The translations under genes and the position numbers were made by a program. A stretch of DNA of 38,768 nucleotides from CAYXBG01 sp964463145 (GTDB taxonomy: Bacteria > Acidobacteriota > UBA6911 > RPQK01 > CBDAPI01). The stretch covers positions 1-38,768 of the forward strand of contig CAYXBG010000007.1 of NCBI GenBank assembly GCA_964463145.1. Reading direction: 5' to 3'. Shown in pieces: positions 1 to 7,823 of the stretch (position 1 is the stretch's first letter; each line of letters begins with the position of its first letter). Under the pieces are notes generated by a model. It had not been told where the DNA came from. It made no database searches and was given only the letters and a program-made list of their open reading frames with translations.

Positions 1-352
1 GTCGATTCTCCATTAAAAAAGCGGTGCCATGTTCCTTTGGGGTGATCGGATAAGCCTCGGCCATTTGGATTATAGAAACGTCGCTACAGTCTATCTCGAA
101 GCCCCCTGGAGCCCGGTTGTCTTGCCTGATTATTCCTGTGATTTCAAGTGAGGATTCTTGAGTGACTGAGTCAGCCGCTCTAAAAGCTGTATCAGAAACA
201 TTGTTCTTGAAAACTACACACTGAACCAACCCCGAACCGTCTCTAACCAGAAGGAAGCGGAGCTTACCTTTATTTGTTCGATTGTAAAGCCAGCCCTTTA
301 TAGTGACTTCTTCACCTACATGGTTTGCTAGATCTTGAATGTAAACATGCAT
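1..352 (-). CDS. asnS: Asparaginyl-tRNA synthetase, N-terminal part (runs off the window)
   Basis: Charges tRNA-Asn with asparagine in the cytoplasm. Only the first 117 residues are inside the window; the catalytic class II core lies beyond base 1. I translated the stretch by hand: it starts MHVYIQDLANHVGEEVTIKG and contains GWLYNRTNKGKLRFLLVRDG, then RAPGGFEIDC and YPITPKEHG. This is the OB-fold anticodon-binding domain. The RAPGGFE and PKEHG patterns match my memory of Thermus-type AsnRS, which favours Asn over Asp or Lys enzymes. The ATG at 352 is the first start in frame. The upstream Shine-Dalgarno is weak (GGAATTAAGT). It lies 52 bases after amgK on the same strand and is probably the last gene of the mqnA-namZ operon. 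AspRS has a similar domain and is the alternative. Confidence 0.88.
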   Translation of the reverse strand, partial: MHVYIQDLANHVGEEVTIKGWLYNRTNKGKLRFLLVRDGSGLVQCVVFKNNVSDTAFRAADSVTQESSLEITGIIRQDNRAPGGFEIDCSDVSIIQMAEAYPITPKEHGTAFLMENR

Positions 353-404
353 ACTTAATTCCAGAATGGTTTTAACATCAGCCAGGCTTGCCTAGAGAAG
401 CTAT

Positions 405-1424
405 CTAAGAATCTGATAATTGTGCAAGTTCGACTTCAGTTAATTTCCTAATCTTAGGGAAATCATCCAGATATTCGAGAGAAATCAGGAGGCGACGCAA
501 CGAACCAACCATATATTGTTCATAAATGAAATTATTCCGGACGAACACCTGATACCCGAAGGTGCCGAGAGCTTTGGATAATCTTTGCACTGTCATCAGG
601 TGGAATTCTCTGAGGAACTGTTTCTTGGAGGAGTTTAGATGTCTCTTGGATAGAAAGTAATCAAGGTATCCCTCCACTTCTTCAGGATTCAGATCATAAG
701 AATCTTTCAAGAGTGAGACTAGATCGTACGAGGGAGGACCCCAACGGGCGTCTTGAAAGTCGATCAAGTAAAGGCGATCTCTGTGTATCATCAGGTTGCG
801 GACATGGAAGTCTCGATGACAGAGAAATCTGGGGCAAGCAGATAGTTCTTCAGCGATGCGTTGGAACTCGTTTTCGAGGTTAGGGAGTGAGTTTTCATTC
901 ATGTGACGGTAATTCTTTAGATATTGTTTCCGAAAAAAATCGAACTCCCATAGTAATTTTTTGAAATCAAAAGCGAGGTTTGCAGCTTGATCAGATGGAG
1001 CGACAAGAGGGCTGCCATCATTCTGAATAGTGGCGATAAAATCAATGGCCTCGCAGAATCTCTCTCGCTTTCTTCTAGTTGTCGCCGTCATCAACCACTT
1101 TTGGAAAGTGATATTCCCAAGATCTTCTTGGAGCACGATGCCTAGAGATCCATCTATTTCGAAGATTTCGGGGACGGGAATCGAGATTTTTCTTAGCAAT
1201 TCATAGATTTGAAGATAATTGAAGTCTTTGGGATCGAAGGGTTCTGGGTAGACGGCTAGGATGAAAGATTCCTTTTTAGCTGAGGTGTACCGGAAGTATT
1301 GTCGCATGGATGCGTCGCCGATAAGCTTCGTGACGCTATATTGATTTAGTCCAGGCCGGAACTTATGCCGGACGAACCTCATGAGACGTTGCTGAATCGG
1401 AGGTAATTCGTCGGATGTCAACAA
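405..1424 (-). CDS. amgK: Sugar kinase, N-acetylmuramate/N-acetylglucosamine kinase (AmgK-like)
   Basis: Aminoglycoside-phosphotransferase-fold kinase expected to phosphorylate the anomeric position of MurNAc (and GlcNAc) in the cytosol, the first step of the MurNAc salvage route to UDP-MurNAc. Visible are the Brenner motif H203-R-D205-x4-N210 and the metal-binding D222 in LIDFQDA, followed by GPPSYDLVSLLKDSY. The IDFQDA...YDLVSL signature is what I associate with AmgK rather than antibiotic kinases. Length (339 aa) fits the family. The TTG start at 1424 overlaps the end of the upstream nucleotidyltransferase by 7 bases, suggesting translational coupling; an ATG at 1382 is possible but would remove a family-like N-terminal helix. 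Context (a MurU-like enzyme and NamZ in the same operon) supports MurNAc as substrate. Substrate is inferred, not proven. Confidence 0.82.
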   Translation of the reverse strand: MLTSDELPPIQQRLMRFVRHKFRPGLNQYSVTKLIGDASMRQYFRYTSAKKESFILAVYPEPFDPKDFNYLQIYELLRKISIPVPEIFEIDGSLGIVLQEDLGNITFQKWLMTATTRRKRERFCEAIDFIATIQNDGSPLVAPSDQAANLAFDFKKLLWEFDFFRKQYLKNYRHMNENSLPNLENEFQRIAEELSACPRFLCHRDFHVRNLMIHRDRLYLIDFQDARWGPPSYDLVSLLKDSYDLNPEEVEGYLDYFLSKRHLNSSKKQFLREFHLMTVQRLSKALGTFGYQVFVRNNFIYEQYMVGSLRRLLISLEYLDDFPKIRKLTEVELAQLSDS

Positions 1425-2452
1425 TCCAGCGGCCAGATTAAGAGATCATTTTGAACTTGTGGTCGGTGGGTCGGGTTACCTGAAGTCCAGTTGAATAGAG
1501 GTGTCACTATAACGTTTTCCAATCGCGTGTTACTCGGAAGCCGCACATCGGCGCAAATTATAGCATTGCGGATCAGACAATCTTTCTGAATTGTTACATT
1601 ATCCCAGATGATGCTGTCTTCAACCTGGCTGCCGGTCTCTATTTCAACTTTGGCTCCGCGTATAACATTTTTCCTGGAAGGATCCAGGCAACTAACGTGA
1701 GAGGTTCTCTTTAAGCCCCGCCGCAACATTTCCATCGAATTTCGCCAGTAGCGGTCAGGTGTACTGCACTCGCACCAATACTCTCGAGAGAGGTGAGAGT
1801 AGATACGTTTTCCTTGTTCGATAAGGGAGGGATAGATGTCTTTGACAGAGTCAGAAGGCCCCTTTGGTAGATTTAGCAGGACTTCTCTATTCCATATCTG
1901 GATCCCTGTGAACAAAGTTGGAGTTCCCGAGTTACCAGGCCCGAAACCAAGTACTGATCCATTTTTTGAGACTCTCACGGGATTGAAATTGGTTTTGGAA
2001 GGAAACGGTAGAACGACTAGAGTTATCAACGCATCATTTGCTCGATGTACATCAAGTGCCAAACTTAAATCGATTTCTGAGTAGATTTTTCCATTGAGGA
2101 TTACGATTTCTCTCCCCTTCAATAAATCTTTTGCGTGATGAAGGGCTCCTGAGGTGCCTAGGATTTGGGATTCAGGAGAAAAATCGATTTCAAGAGATGT
2201 CGAGGAACTAAAGTTCCTGGCAGCTTCTCGGATTTTGTTTGGAAGATAATGTAGATTGATAACGGCCGATTTAATGCCGCTCTCCAGCAGGGAATGCATG
2301 GAGTAGTGGATTAAGGGTTTCCCCAGAAACGGAACAACAGGCTTAGGTCTGAACTTCGTAAGTGGAAAAAGTCTTGTTCCTAGACCGGCTGCCAATATCA
2401 TGCCAGTGACATAGTCTGGGTCTAGAATTTTTTCGATCCTCGATGGGGACAT
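1418..2452 (-). CDS. Sugar-1-phosphate nucleotidyltransferase (MurU-like) with left-handed beta-helix tail
   Basis: By fold and context this should convert MurNAc-1-phosphate plus UTP to UDP-MurNAc. The N-terminal Rossmann nucleotidyltransferase domain (about 15-240) has the signature AAGLGTRLFP at 21-30 and the RPKP lysine K37. Residues about 260-320 look like hexapeptide beta-helix repeats (IRGAKVE, VEDSIIWDNVTI, IRNAIICADVRL), giving 344 aa compared with roughly 220 for Pseudomonas MurU; that architecture is closer to GDP-mannose or glucose-1-phosphate transferases. Two expected metal-binding acids are altered: the usual NGD motif reads N120-G-K122 (codons AAT GGA AAA), and the usual DxGTP reads E228-C-S-T-P. 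It may be an altered or regulatory homologue. The next gene (amgK) overlaps it by 7 bases. Nucleotide and sugar specificity are inferred from neighbours. Confidence 0.72.
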   Translation of the reverse strand: MSPSRIEKILDPDYVTGMILAAGLGTRLFPLTKFRPKPVVPFLGKPLIHYSMHSLLESGIKSAVINLHYLPNKIREAARNFSSSTSLEIDFSPESQILGTSGALHHAKDLLKGREIVILNGKIYSEIDLSLALDVHRANDALITLVVLPFPSKTNFNPVRVSKNGSVLGFGPGNSGTPTLFTGIQIWNREVLLNLPKGPSDSVKDIYPSLIEQGKRIYSHLSREYWCECSTPDRYWRNSMEMLRRGLKRTSHVSCLDPSRKNVIRGAKVEIETGSQVEDSIIWDNVTIQKDCLIRNAIICADVRLPSNTRLENVIVTPLFNWTSGNPTHRPQVQNDLLIWPLDC

Positions 2453-2473
2453 ATTTGATAGGTTTTTGTCTTA

Positions 2474-3025
2474 TTAGGGTTTCGATTCATTTGGGCTCAA
2501 ACCTGCGGCCTTGTATAGATCCACGTATGTGTCCTTAATCACCTGTTTGTTTTCCAGACTTAGGATTTTGATAGCTTTCGTGATTGTGGAGGGTTCTCCT
2601 TCTAATTCGACGAAAAATCCTACGGGGGTTTCGTCTAGGCTGACTTCTAGTTTGTTTTCTCCGATCGCGAGAGACTGTATTTCACGAATCTTGGAATATT
2701 TGAAACGAGGTTCAAGACCGAGTGAGGCTAGTATTTGGTGCATAGTATCTGGATCAGAAACTGTAATTTGTAGTTCAAGTCGACGCTTGAAGAGCGGATC
2801 ATCCTGTACGGGCCCCTTGTAAGTCAGTAGCCTCATCTGACCGTAGGATCGTATCCTCAGGGCGCACCCATTCTTGGTGAGACGGCTATCCTCAAAGTCA
2901 AAAAGGGTATTGGTCTCTAGAGTTGCTTGTGTAGTAGTACGGCTTCTCTGTAATGCTAATCTGTGACGCAAAGTGGCCATCGATTTTTCAGTTAAGGCGA
3001 TTTTAATCTCGTTTTCCTGGCTCAT
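2474..3025 (-). CDS. CYTH-domain protein (class IV adenylate cyclase / triphosphatase family)
   Basis: CYTH tunnel-fold enzymes bind organic or inorganic triphosphates with metal ions; known members are CyaB adenylate cyclases, thiamine triphosphatases and tripolyphosphatases. The N-terminal ExExK hallmark is present as E4-N-E6-I-K8. Later basic and acidic strands follow the family pattern: LRIRSYG, LLTYKGP, KRRLELQ, VSLDETPVGFFVELEGE, and the closing KDTYVDLYKAAG. Length (183 aa) is normal for a single-domain CyaB-type protein. The ATG start lies two bases after the namZ stop, so the two are probably co-translated; murU-like begins 21 bases after its end. Whether it makes cAMP or cleaves a triphosphate cannot be decided from sequence, and the link to the surrounding cell-wall genes is unexplained. 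Confidence 0.85.
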   Translation of the reverse strand: MSQENEIKIALTEKSMATLRHRLALQRSRTTTQATLETNTLFDFEDSRLTKNGCALRIRSYGQMRLLTYKGPVQDDPLFKRRLELQITVSDPDTMHQILASLGLEPRFKYSKIREIQSLAIGENKLEVSLDETPVGFFVELEGEPSTITKAIKILSLENKQVIKDTYVDLYKAAGLSPNESKP

Positions 3026-3027
3026 TT

Positions 3028-4200
3028 TCAGTTATAGAGTAGGTACTGCTGTCGTGTTTTCTGGAACTTCTCCAATGAAGGCAGCCATTCCAGTTCAATT
3101 TTATCGATAGGTGTATTCTGTTCTATCTTGGATCTGATTGCTGGGTCACCGCAGAGAATGTCGAAAGGCAGTTTTTCGTACTCGTATTCATAGGGAGGTT
3201 CTTTCCAACGGAAACGTCCTGAATCTAGAGATCTATAAGACCTCAGTAGAGATAAGGCTGTACGCACAGGTTTGTAAAGTTTCCGATCCGTGACATGGAT
3301 TTGGACACCTCCTATCAGTTTGTCGTGCCATTTGTGAAAGGTGGGAATTACATGACATTCACGGAAATGTACTCCCTCTAGGGGACTTTCTCGAAGGTCT
3401 CGGATTATTTCTTCCGGTCGGATCCAAGGAGCTCCTGTGATTTCAAATGGACGGGTGGTGCCTCGTCCTTCACTCAAATTTGTGCCCTCAAAAAGGCACA
3501 TACCAGCGTATACGAGTGCCGTGTCGACTGTTGGTATGTTGGGAGAGGGGAATACCCAGGGCAAGTTAGTTTCCTCGAAGTACATATATCTTTTCCAGCC
3601 CTTCATTTGGACTATTGATAGATCGCAGCCTATTTCCATCTCTTGATTGAAATAGTTGGCCAGTTCACCGATTGTCATCCCGTGACGCAGTGGTAAGGGG
3701 TACATCCCGACGAAAGAGGATAGTTGAGGATCAAGAACTGGACCCTCAAGTACTTCACCGTTGATAGGGTTGGGTCTATCTAAAACGAGCATTTTGATGT
3801 GTTGTTCTCGACAGGCCTTCATAGCTAGGGCCATGGTGTAGATGAACGTATAGTATCGGGCGCCGACATCTTGTATATCGAAAACAAGTATATCGACTTC
3901 AGCTAGCATCTCAGTCGTCGGTTTCCTGTTCTCTGAGTAAAGACTGTACACAGGTAGACCGGTCACGTCATCGGTGTAGCTCTCCCATTCGATCATGTTG
4001 TCTTGGGTTTCTCCTCGAGCTCCGTGTTGAGGGCCAAAAATAGTGGTGAGATTGACTCGATGATCGGACCAAAAGAGATCTAGAATATGGTTAAAATGAC
4101 GGTCGACAGAAGTAGGGTTGCAAATCACACCCACCTTTTTACCACCCAATAAATCTATCTGGTCCGAGAGTAGGATTTCAAGGCCGGGGATAACGGTCAT
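3028..4200 (-). CDS. namZ: Exo-beta-N-acetylmuramidase NamZ (DUF1343)
   Basis: NamZ-family enzymes release MurNAc from the non-reducing end of peptidoglycan fragments. The DUF1343 pattern is clear across the whole 390 aa: GVICNPTSVD near the start, FGPQHGARGE, VLVFDIQDVGARYYTFIYTM (written here as VFDIQDVGARYYTFIYTM), LDRPNPINGEVLEGP, PLPLRHGMTIGELA, WVFPSPNIPT and FEGTNLSEGRGTTRPFE. Bacillus NamZ is exported, but here no signal peptide is possible: an in-frame TAG sits immediately upstream of the ATG, so 4200 is the earliest start. The ATG overlaps the mqnA stop by four bases (ATGA), indicating coupling. With AmgK and a MurU-like enzyme downstream, the simplest reading is MurNAc recovery inside the cell, or export by a non-Sec route. 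Confidence 0.88.
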   Translation of the reverse strand: MTVIPGLEILLSDQIDLLGGKKVGVICNPTSVDRHFNHILDLFWSDHRVNLTTIFGPQHGARGETQDNMIEWESYTDDVTGLPVYSLYSENRKPTTEMLAEVDILVFDIQDVGARYYTFIYTMALAMKACREQHIKMLVLDRPNPINGEVLEGPVLDPQLSSFVGMYPLPLRHGMTIGELANYFNQEMEIGCDLSIVQMKGWKRYMYFEETNLPWVFPSPNIPTVDTALVYAGMCLFEGTNLSEGRGTTRPFEITGAPWIRPEEIIRDLRESPLEGVHFRECHVIPTFHKWHDKLIGGVQIHVTDRKLYKPVRTALSLLRSYRSLDSGRFRWKEPPYEYEYEKLPFDILCGDPAIRSKIEQNTPIDKIELEWLPSLEKFQKTRQQYLLYN

Positions 4201-5021
4201 CTAATACTCCGAATGTTTGGGCTTGATAGGGAGTAGAAAGTTAATGGCTTTACAGCAGGGGTCAAGTCGAGTTCAGCTGCGTAATCGAAAAAAAGTGAAA
4301 GCCCAGCGAGATTGTCTTTGTCCAAAGAGTAATCTAGGTTCTCTAGAATATACTCCTCAACCTCGGATTCCGTTAGTCCAAGATTTGAGGCATACAGCTT
4401 AGCAATCTGAGGGACTGCTAGCAGTCCAGCTTCTTTGGAACGTTGGAACATGTGGACTTTTTCCCCGAGGTCCACACCCTCTCTAACAGCCCAGAAAGCA
4501 AAAACAAAAGGGAGTCCGGTGAAATGATTCCATTCACTAGCTAGGTCGTGTAAGAAGAACTGGCCACGTGGAACACGAAAGGCAGGGTTTCCTATAATTA
4601 GTGCAGCATCGAAGTTAGCTAGCATGCGTTCTGGGTCGGGAGGATGCTCTTGGTATTGAATGTTCTCAAGTTTAAGGAATTTTTCGAGAAAAATGCGAAG
4701 CAAAGCTACGGATGTTCGGCTGGACGCGTCGATTGCGATTGTTTTCAACTCGGTCAGAGGGACTCGGCTAACAAACAAAACTGTTCGAGCCTCTTTCTTT
4801 GCTGAAATAGATATATCGGGGAGGACTCTTAGCCCCGGAATCCGCTGATACTCAATTGCAGGGATCAATCCAATATCTACTGTTCCCTGAGCCAACATTC
4901 GAGCGCATTCGGAAGGAACATCTCTACTGACTTCAAACTCTTGGTGGTGCAATCCTTCGAGGAAATTCCAGCCTAGAGGAACTGAGTTAAGGAACTCTAT
5001 GAAAGATATCCGTATTCTCAT
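4197..5021 (-). CDS. mqnA: Chorismate dehydratase, menaquinone biosynthesis (futalosine route)
   Basis: MqnA dehydrates chorismate to 3-enolpyruvylbenzoate, the first step of the futalosine pathway to menaquinone. It has the periplasmic-binding-protein-like fold but no signal peptide, as expected for the cytosolic enzyme. Features seen: ISFIEFLNSVPLGW at 5-18, the VPSECARMLAQGTVDIGLIP block with EYQRIPGL, and an internal TIAIDASSRTSVALLRI segment that corresponds to the second lobe; length 274 aa is normal. First gene of the minus-strand operon, divergent from topA; its stop overlaps the namZ start. MenG (36788-37492) and AroB (37485-38594) in the window supply later and earlier steps. MqnD is a relative and a weaker alternative. 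Confidence 0.85.
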   Translation of the reverse strand: MRIRISFIEFLNSVPLGWNFLEGLHHQEFEVSRDVPSECARMLAQGTVDIGLIPAIEYQRIPGLRVLPDISISAKKEARTVLFVSRVPLTELKTIAIDASSRTSVALLRIFLEKFLKLENIQYQEHPPDPERMLANFDAALIIGNPAFRVPRGQFFLHDLASEWNHFTGLPFVFAFWAVREGVDLGEKVHMFQRSKEAGLLAVPQIAKLYASNLGLTESEVEEYILENLDYSLDKDNLAGLSLFFDYAAELDLTPAVKPLTFYSLSSPNIRSIR

Positions 5022-5132
5022 GATTTTTCCAGGTGTTATCTGTCTGACCCCAAAAGTTAAAGTGTAGCAGAGTGTTTTCTATCATCCTGGGCTGCTGCCG
5101 TAGCAAGGTTATAATTGGAATAGGATTACAGT

Positions 5133-5141
5133 ATTTTAACA
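5133..5141 (-). promoter_or_regulatory. Possible extended -10 element for the mqnA operon
   Basis: On the minus strand the bases read TG-T-TAAAAT, an extended -10 pattern, about 110 bases upstream of the mqnA ATG in the divergent mqnA/topA spacer. I see no good -35 at the right distance. Offered as a candidate only. Confidence 0.25.
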
Positions 5142-5205
5142 CTAGTATTGAGGCCAATAGAGGAACTCAGACTTGATCTTTAACTAGCTGTTTATTAAAA
5201 CGATC

Positions 5206-5236
5206 TTGCAAATTCATGAGCATTTTGTGCTATAGA
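5206..5236 (+). promoter_or_regulatory. Possible sigma70-type promoter for topA
   Basis: TTGCAA (5206-5211) and TATAGA (5231-5236) resemble -35 and -10 boxes, about 50 bases upstream of the topA ATG. The 19-base spacer is longer than the ideal 17. No other pair in the spacer looks better. Confidence 0.35.
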
Positions 5237-5288
5237 GTTACTTGAAAGCTACTAAGTGAGCGAAAGATAAACGAAAGGTTGCAGTCCG

Positions 5289-7706
5289 ATGGCTAAATCG
5301 ATTGTGGTGGTTGAGTCGCCTTCCAAGGCGCGAACAATCGAACGTTACCTTGGTAAAGAGTACGTTGTTAAGGCTTGTGCTGGTCATTTTAAGGACTTGC
5401 CAAAGAAAGTCCTTGGCGTGGATGTCGAAGATGGGTTCAAACCTGTCTATGATCTCATTCCTGGTAAAGAGCGCATTGTACGAGACTTGAAGAAAATAGC
5501 CCGCAGGTCGGAAGCTATTTTCTTAGCGGCGGATCCTGATAGAGAAGGGGAAGCGATCTGTCAACATTTAGTCGAGGAGTTGCGAAAATCAAAAGAACAG
5601 CCTGTTTACAGGGTACTTTTTAACGAGATCACTAAGGAGGCCATAAAAGAGGCTTTTGTAAACGCGGGCTCGATTGATAAGAACAAGGTGGCAGCCCAAC
5701 AGGCTCGACGAATATTGGACCGCTTAGTTGGATACAAAGTTAGCCCTCTACTTTGGACAAGAGTAAGACGGGGACTTTCTGCGGGTCGAGTGCAGTCTGT
5801 TGCTTTACGCATGGTTGTTGATCGTGAGAAAGAACGACAGAAATTTGTTCCCGAGGAGTACTGGAACTTTTCCGCTGCACTCCTTGTAGGTAACGAACTA
5901 GAATTTGTAGCTAAGGCTACCAAGCTTGACGGGAAAAAGTTCCAGGTAACCGGTAAAGATCAGGCGGAAGCGTTGTTCAATGATCTTCAGAATGGATCCT
6001 TTCTTGTTTCTGGTGTGGAGAAAAGGGAGAAAAAACGTCTTCCTCCCGTACCCTTTTTGACCAGTACACTTCAACAGGAGGCATCCAGGAAGCTGAGGTT
6101 TTCCGTCAAGAAGACGATGGTTGTGGCTCAACGTCTCTATGAAGGAATTCAACTGGGAGGAGAAGAAGGTCGAGTCGGACTCATTACCTATATGAGAACG
6201 GATTCTACTAGAGTGGCAGACTCAGCTCTCTCTGAGGCCCGGGAGTACATAACTGGACGGTATGGGAAAGATTATGTGCCACAGAAACCCCGAAGGCACA
6301 AGAAGAGTAATAGATCACAAGATGCCCACGAAGCTGTTAGGCCAACTTCTGTTGCCAGAGATCCTGAGCAACTGAAGGATCTTTTAGGATCTGATGAGAT
6401 GCGTTTGTACGATTTGATCTGGAGACGATTCGTTGCTTCTCAAATGAGTCCGGGGCTTTTTGATCACAATGAGATCCAAATCGAAGCCCCGAGGACTCAA
6501 TTCAGTGCAGTCGGTGATGTCTTGCGATTTGAAGGCTTTATACGTGTTTACGAGGAATCGAAGAGGTCTTCTCGTAATGGTGATACCGAAGCTAATCGGT
6601 CTCTACCCGACGTAGCTGAAGGAGACCTTTTAACGTTGAAAGAACTCAAGCATGAACAGAAGTTCACAAAACCACCCCCGAGATATTCTGAGGCTACACT
6701 TATAAAATCTATGGTGGATCGTGGGATAGGTCGGCCGTCTACCTACTCCCAGATTCTTACTGTGATTCAGGACAGGGAATATGTCGTTAAGGAGGAACGG
6801 AAATTCGTGCCGACTGAAACAGGGGTAGCAGTTTCTGAATTGTTGGTGGAAAACTTTAAAGAGCTGTTTGATTACGACTATACCGCTCGGTTAGAGCAGG
6901 AATTGGATGACATTGAGAAGGGGGAGCTTGATTGGGTGGATGCTCTGAAGGCCTTTTATACTGGATTTTCCGGAGAGCTCGAGAGAGCTCAAGAGCAAAT
7001 GAAGAACTTGAAAACTGAGGAGATTCCAGCCGGGTACAATTGCACAAAATGCGATGCGCCAATGGTAATTAAATGGGGTCGCTTCGGTCGTTTTGTTGCT
7101 TGCAGTAATTATCCGGATTGTAAAAATACTCGAGAGATTGATAAGCAAGAGTCCGTTGCAGGATCAGATGTCCAATCATTAGAGTGTGATAAGTGTGGAA
7201 GCCCGATGGTGACTAAGAAGGGCCGATTCGGAGAGTTTTTGGCTTGCAGTGGATATCCGAAATGTAAAAATACCCGCCGCCTTGTAGAGACCTCGTCTGG
7301 TAAGAAGGAGATTTTGGAAGATGTGCCATTAGAGGATAAGTGCCCGGAATGTGATAAGCATATGGTTGTAAAGAAGGGCCGATTCGGCGAGTTTGTGGCT
7401 TGCAGTGGTTACCCGGATTGTAAATATATCCGACAGGAAAAGACTGGTGTTATGTGCCCCGACTGCTCCAAGGGAGAGATAATCCAGAGAAAGTCACGTC
7501 GCGGTAAAGTTTTTTATGGTTGCAACGCTTATCCGAAGTGTAAGTACCTGCTCTGGCACAAGCCAGTTTCTGCTAATTGTCCGGAGTGCGACCTGACATT
7601 TCTTTTAGAGCGCGTGACTAAGAAAGAGGGGCTCATCCGAGTTTGTTCGGATAAGGAATGCTCGCATAAGGAAGTGATCCAGGAACCTGAGAAGGTTGTC
7701 AGCTAG
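5289..7706 (+). CDS. topA: DNA topoisomerase I (type IA)
   Basis: Relaxes negative supercoils by cutting one DNA strand through a 5'-phosphotyrosine. The TOPRIM domain opens with VVVESPSKA (E9) and carries DPDREGE near residue 103. The catalytic tyrosine is Y301 in GLITYMRTDSTR. After the toroidal core, the C terminus has five Cys4 zinc ribbons starting near residues 585, 633, 685, 723 and 764, the first three following the pattern C-x2-C...GRFG.F.ACS.YP.C. Length (805 aa) is typical of zinc-ribbon-bearing TopA. ATG at 5289 has AAAGG about ten bases upstream. It is a lone gene, divergent from mqnA and convergent with the LarA-like gene. Ribbons two and three are nearly identical at DNA level. 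Confidence 0.98.
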   Translation: MAKSIVVVESPSKARTIERYLGKEYVVKACAGHFKDLPKKVLGVDVEDGFKPVYDLIPGKERIVRDLKKIARRSEAIFLAADPDREGEAICQHLVEELRKSKEQPVYRVLFNEITKEAIKEAFVNAGSIDKNKVAAQQARRILDRLVGYKVSPLLWTRVRRGLSAGRVQSVALRMVVDREKERQKFVPEEYWNFSAALLVGNELEFVAKATKLDGKKFQVTGKDQAEALFNDLQNGSFLVSGVEKREKKRLPPVPFLTSTLQQEASRKLRFSVKKTMVVAQRLYEGIQLGGEEGRVGLITYMRTDSTRVADSALSEAREYITGRYGKDYVPQKPRRHKKSNRSQDAHEAVRPTSVARDPEQLKDLLGSDEMRLYDLIWRRFVASQMSPGLFDHNEIQIEAPRTQFSAVGDVLRFEGFIRVYEESKRSSRNGDTEANRSLPDVAEGDLLTLKELKHEQKFTKPPPRYSEATLIKSMVDRGIGRPSTYSQILTVIQDREYVVKEERKFVPTETGVAVSELLVENFKELFDYDYTARLEQELDDIEKGELDWVDALKAFYTGFSGELERAQEQMKNLKTEEIPAGYNCTKCDAPMVIKWGRFGRFVACSNYPDCKNTREIDKQESVAGSDVQSLECDKCGSPMVTKKGRFGEFLACSGYPKCKNTRRLVETSSGKKEILEDVPLEDKCPECDKHMVVKKGRFGEFVACSGYPDCKYIRQEKTGVMCPDCSKGEIIQRKSRRGKVFYGCNAYPKCKYLLWHKPVSANCPECDLTFLLERVTKKEGLIRVCSDKECSHKEVIQEPEKVVS
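7215..7408 (+). repeat. topA: Direct repeat inside topA (zinc ribbons 2 and 3)
   Basis: The 17-base string AAGAAGGGCCGATTCGG occurs at 7215-7231 and again at 7371-7387, and TGGCTTGCAGTGG at 7240-7252 and 7396-7408, both with a 156-base (52-codon) offset. It encodes the core of two adjacent zinc ribbons and points to a fairly recent in-frame duplication or gene conversion. Confidence 0.8.
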
Positions 7707-7823
7707 AAGGGACTCTTCTGGTCGAAAGCCGACCCATTAGAAGTAATCTCCGGGGGTTGAGTCTTAGGTGTTTATTTAGGGTGATGCTGACTTCTGAGAA
7801 ACAGATGATCCCGCGCTGCTCCG

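Noticed and set aside
7707..7823. Terminator between topA and the LarA-like gene
   Set aside because: Only a 5-bp AGAAG/CTTCT stem and a distant AGAAGT/ACTTCT pair are present, without a T-run; too weak to call.
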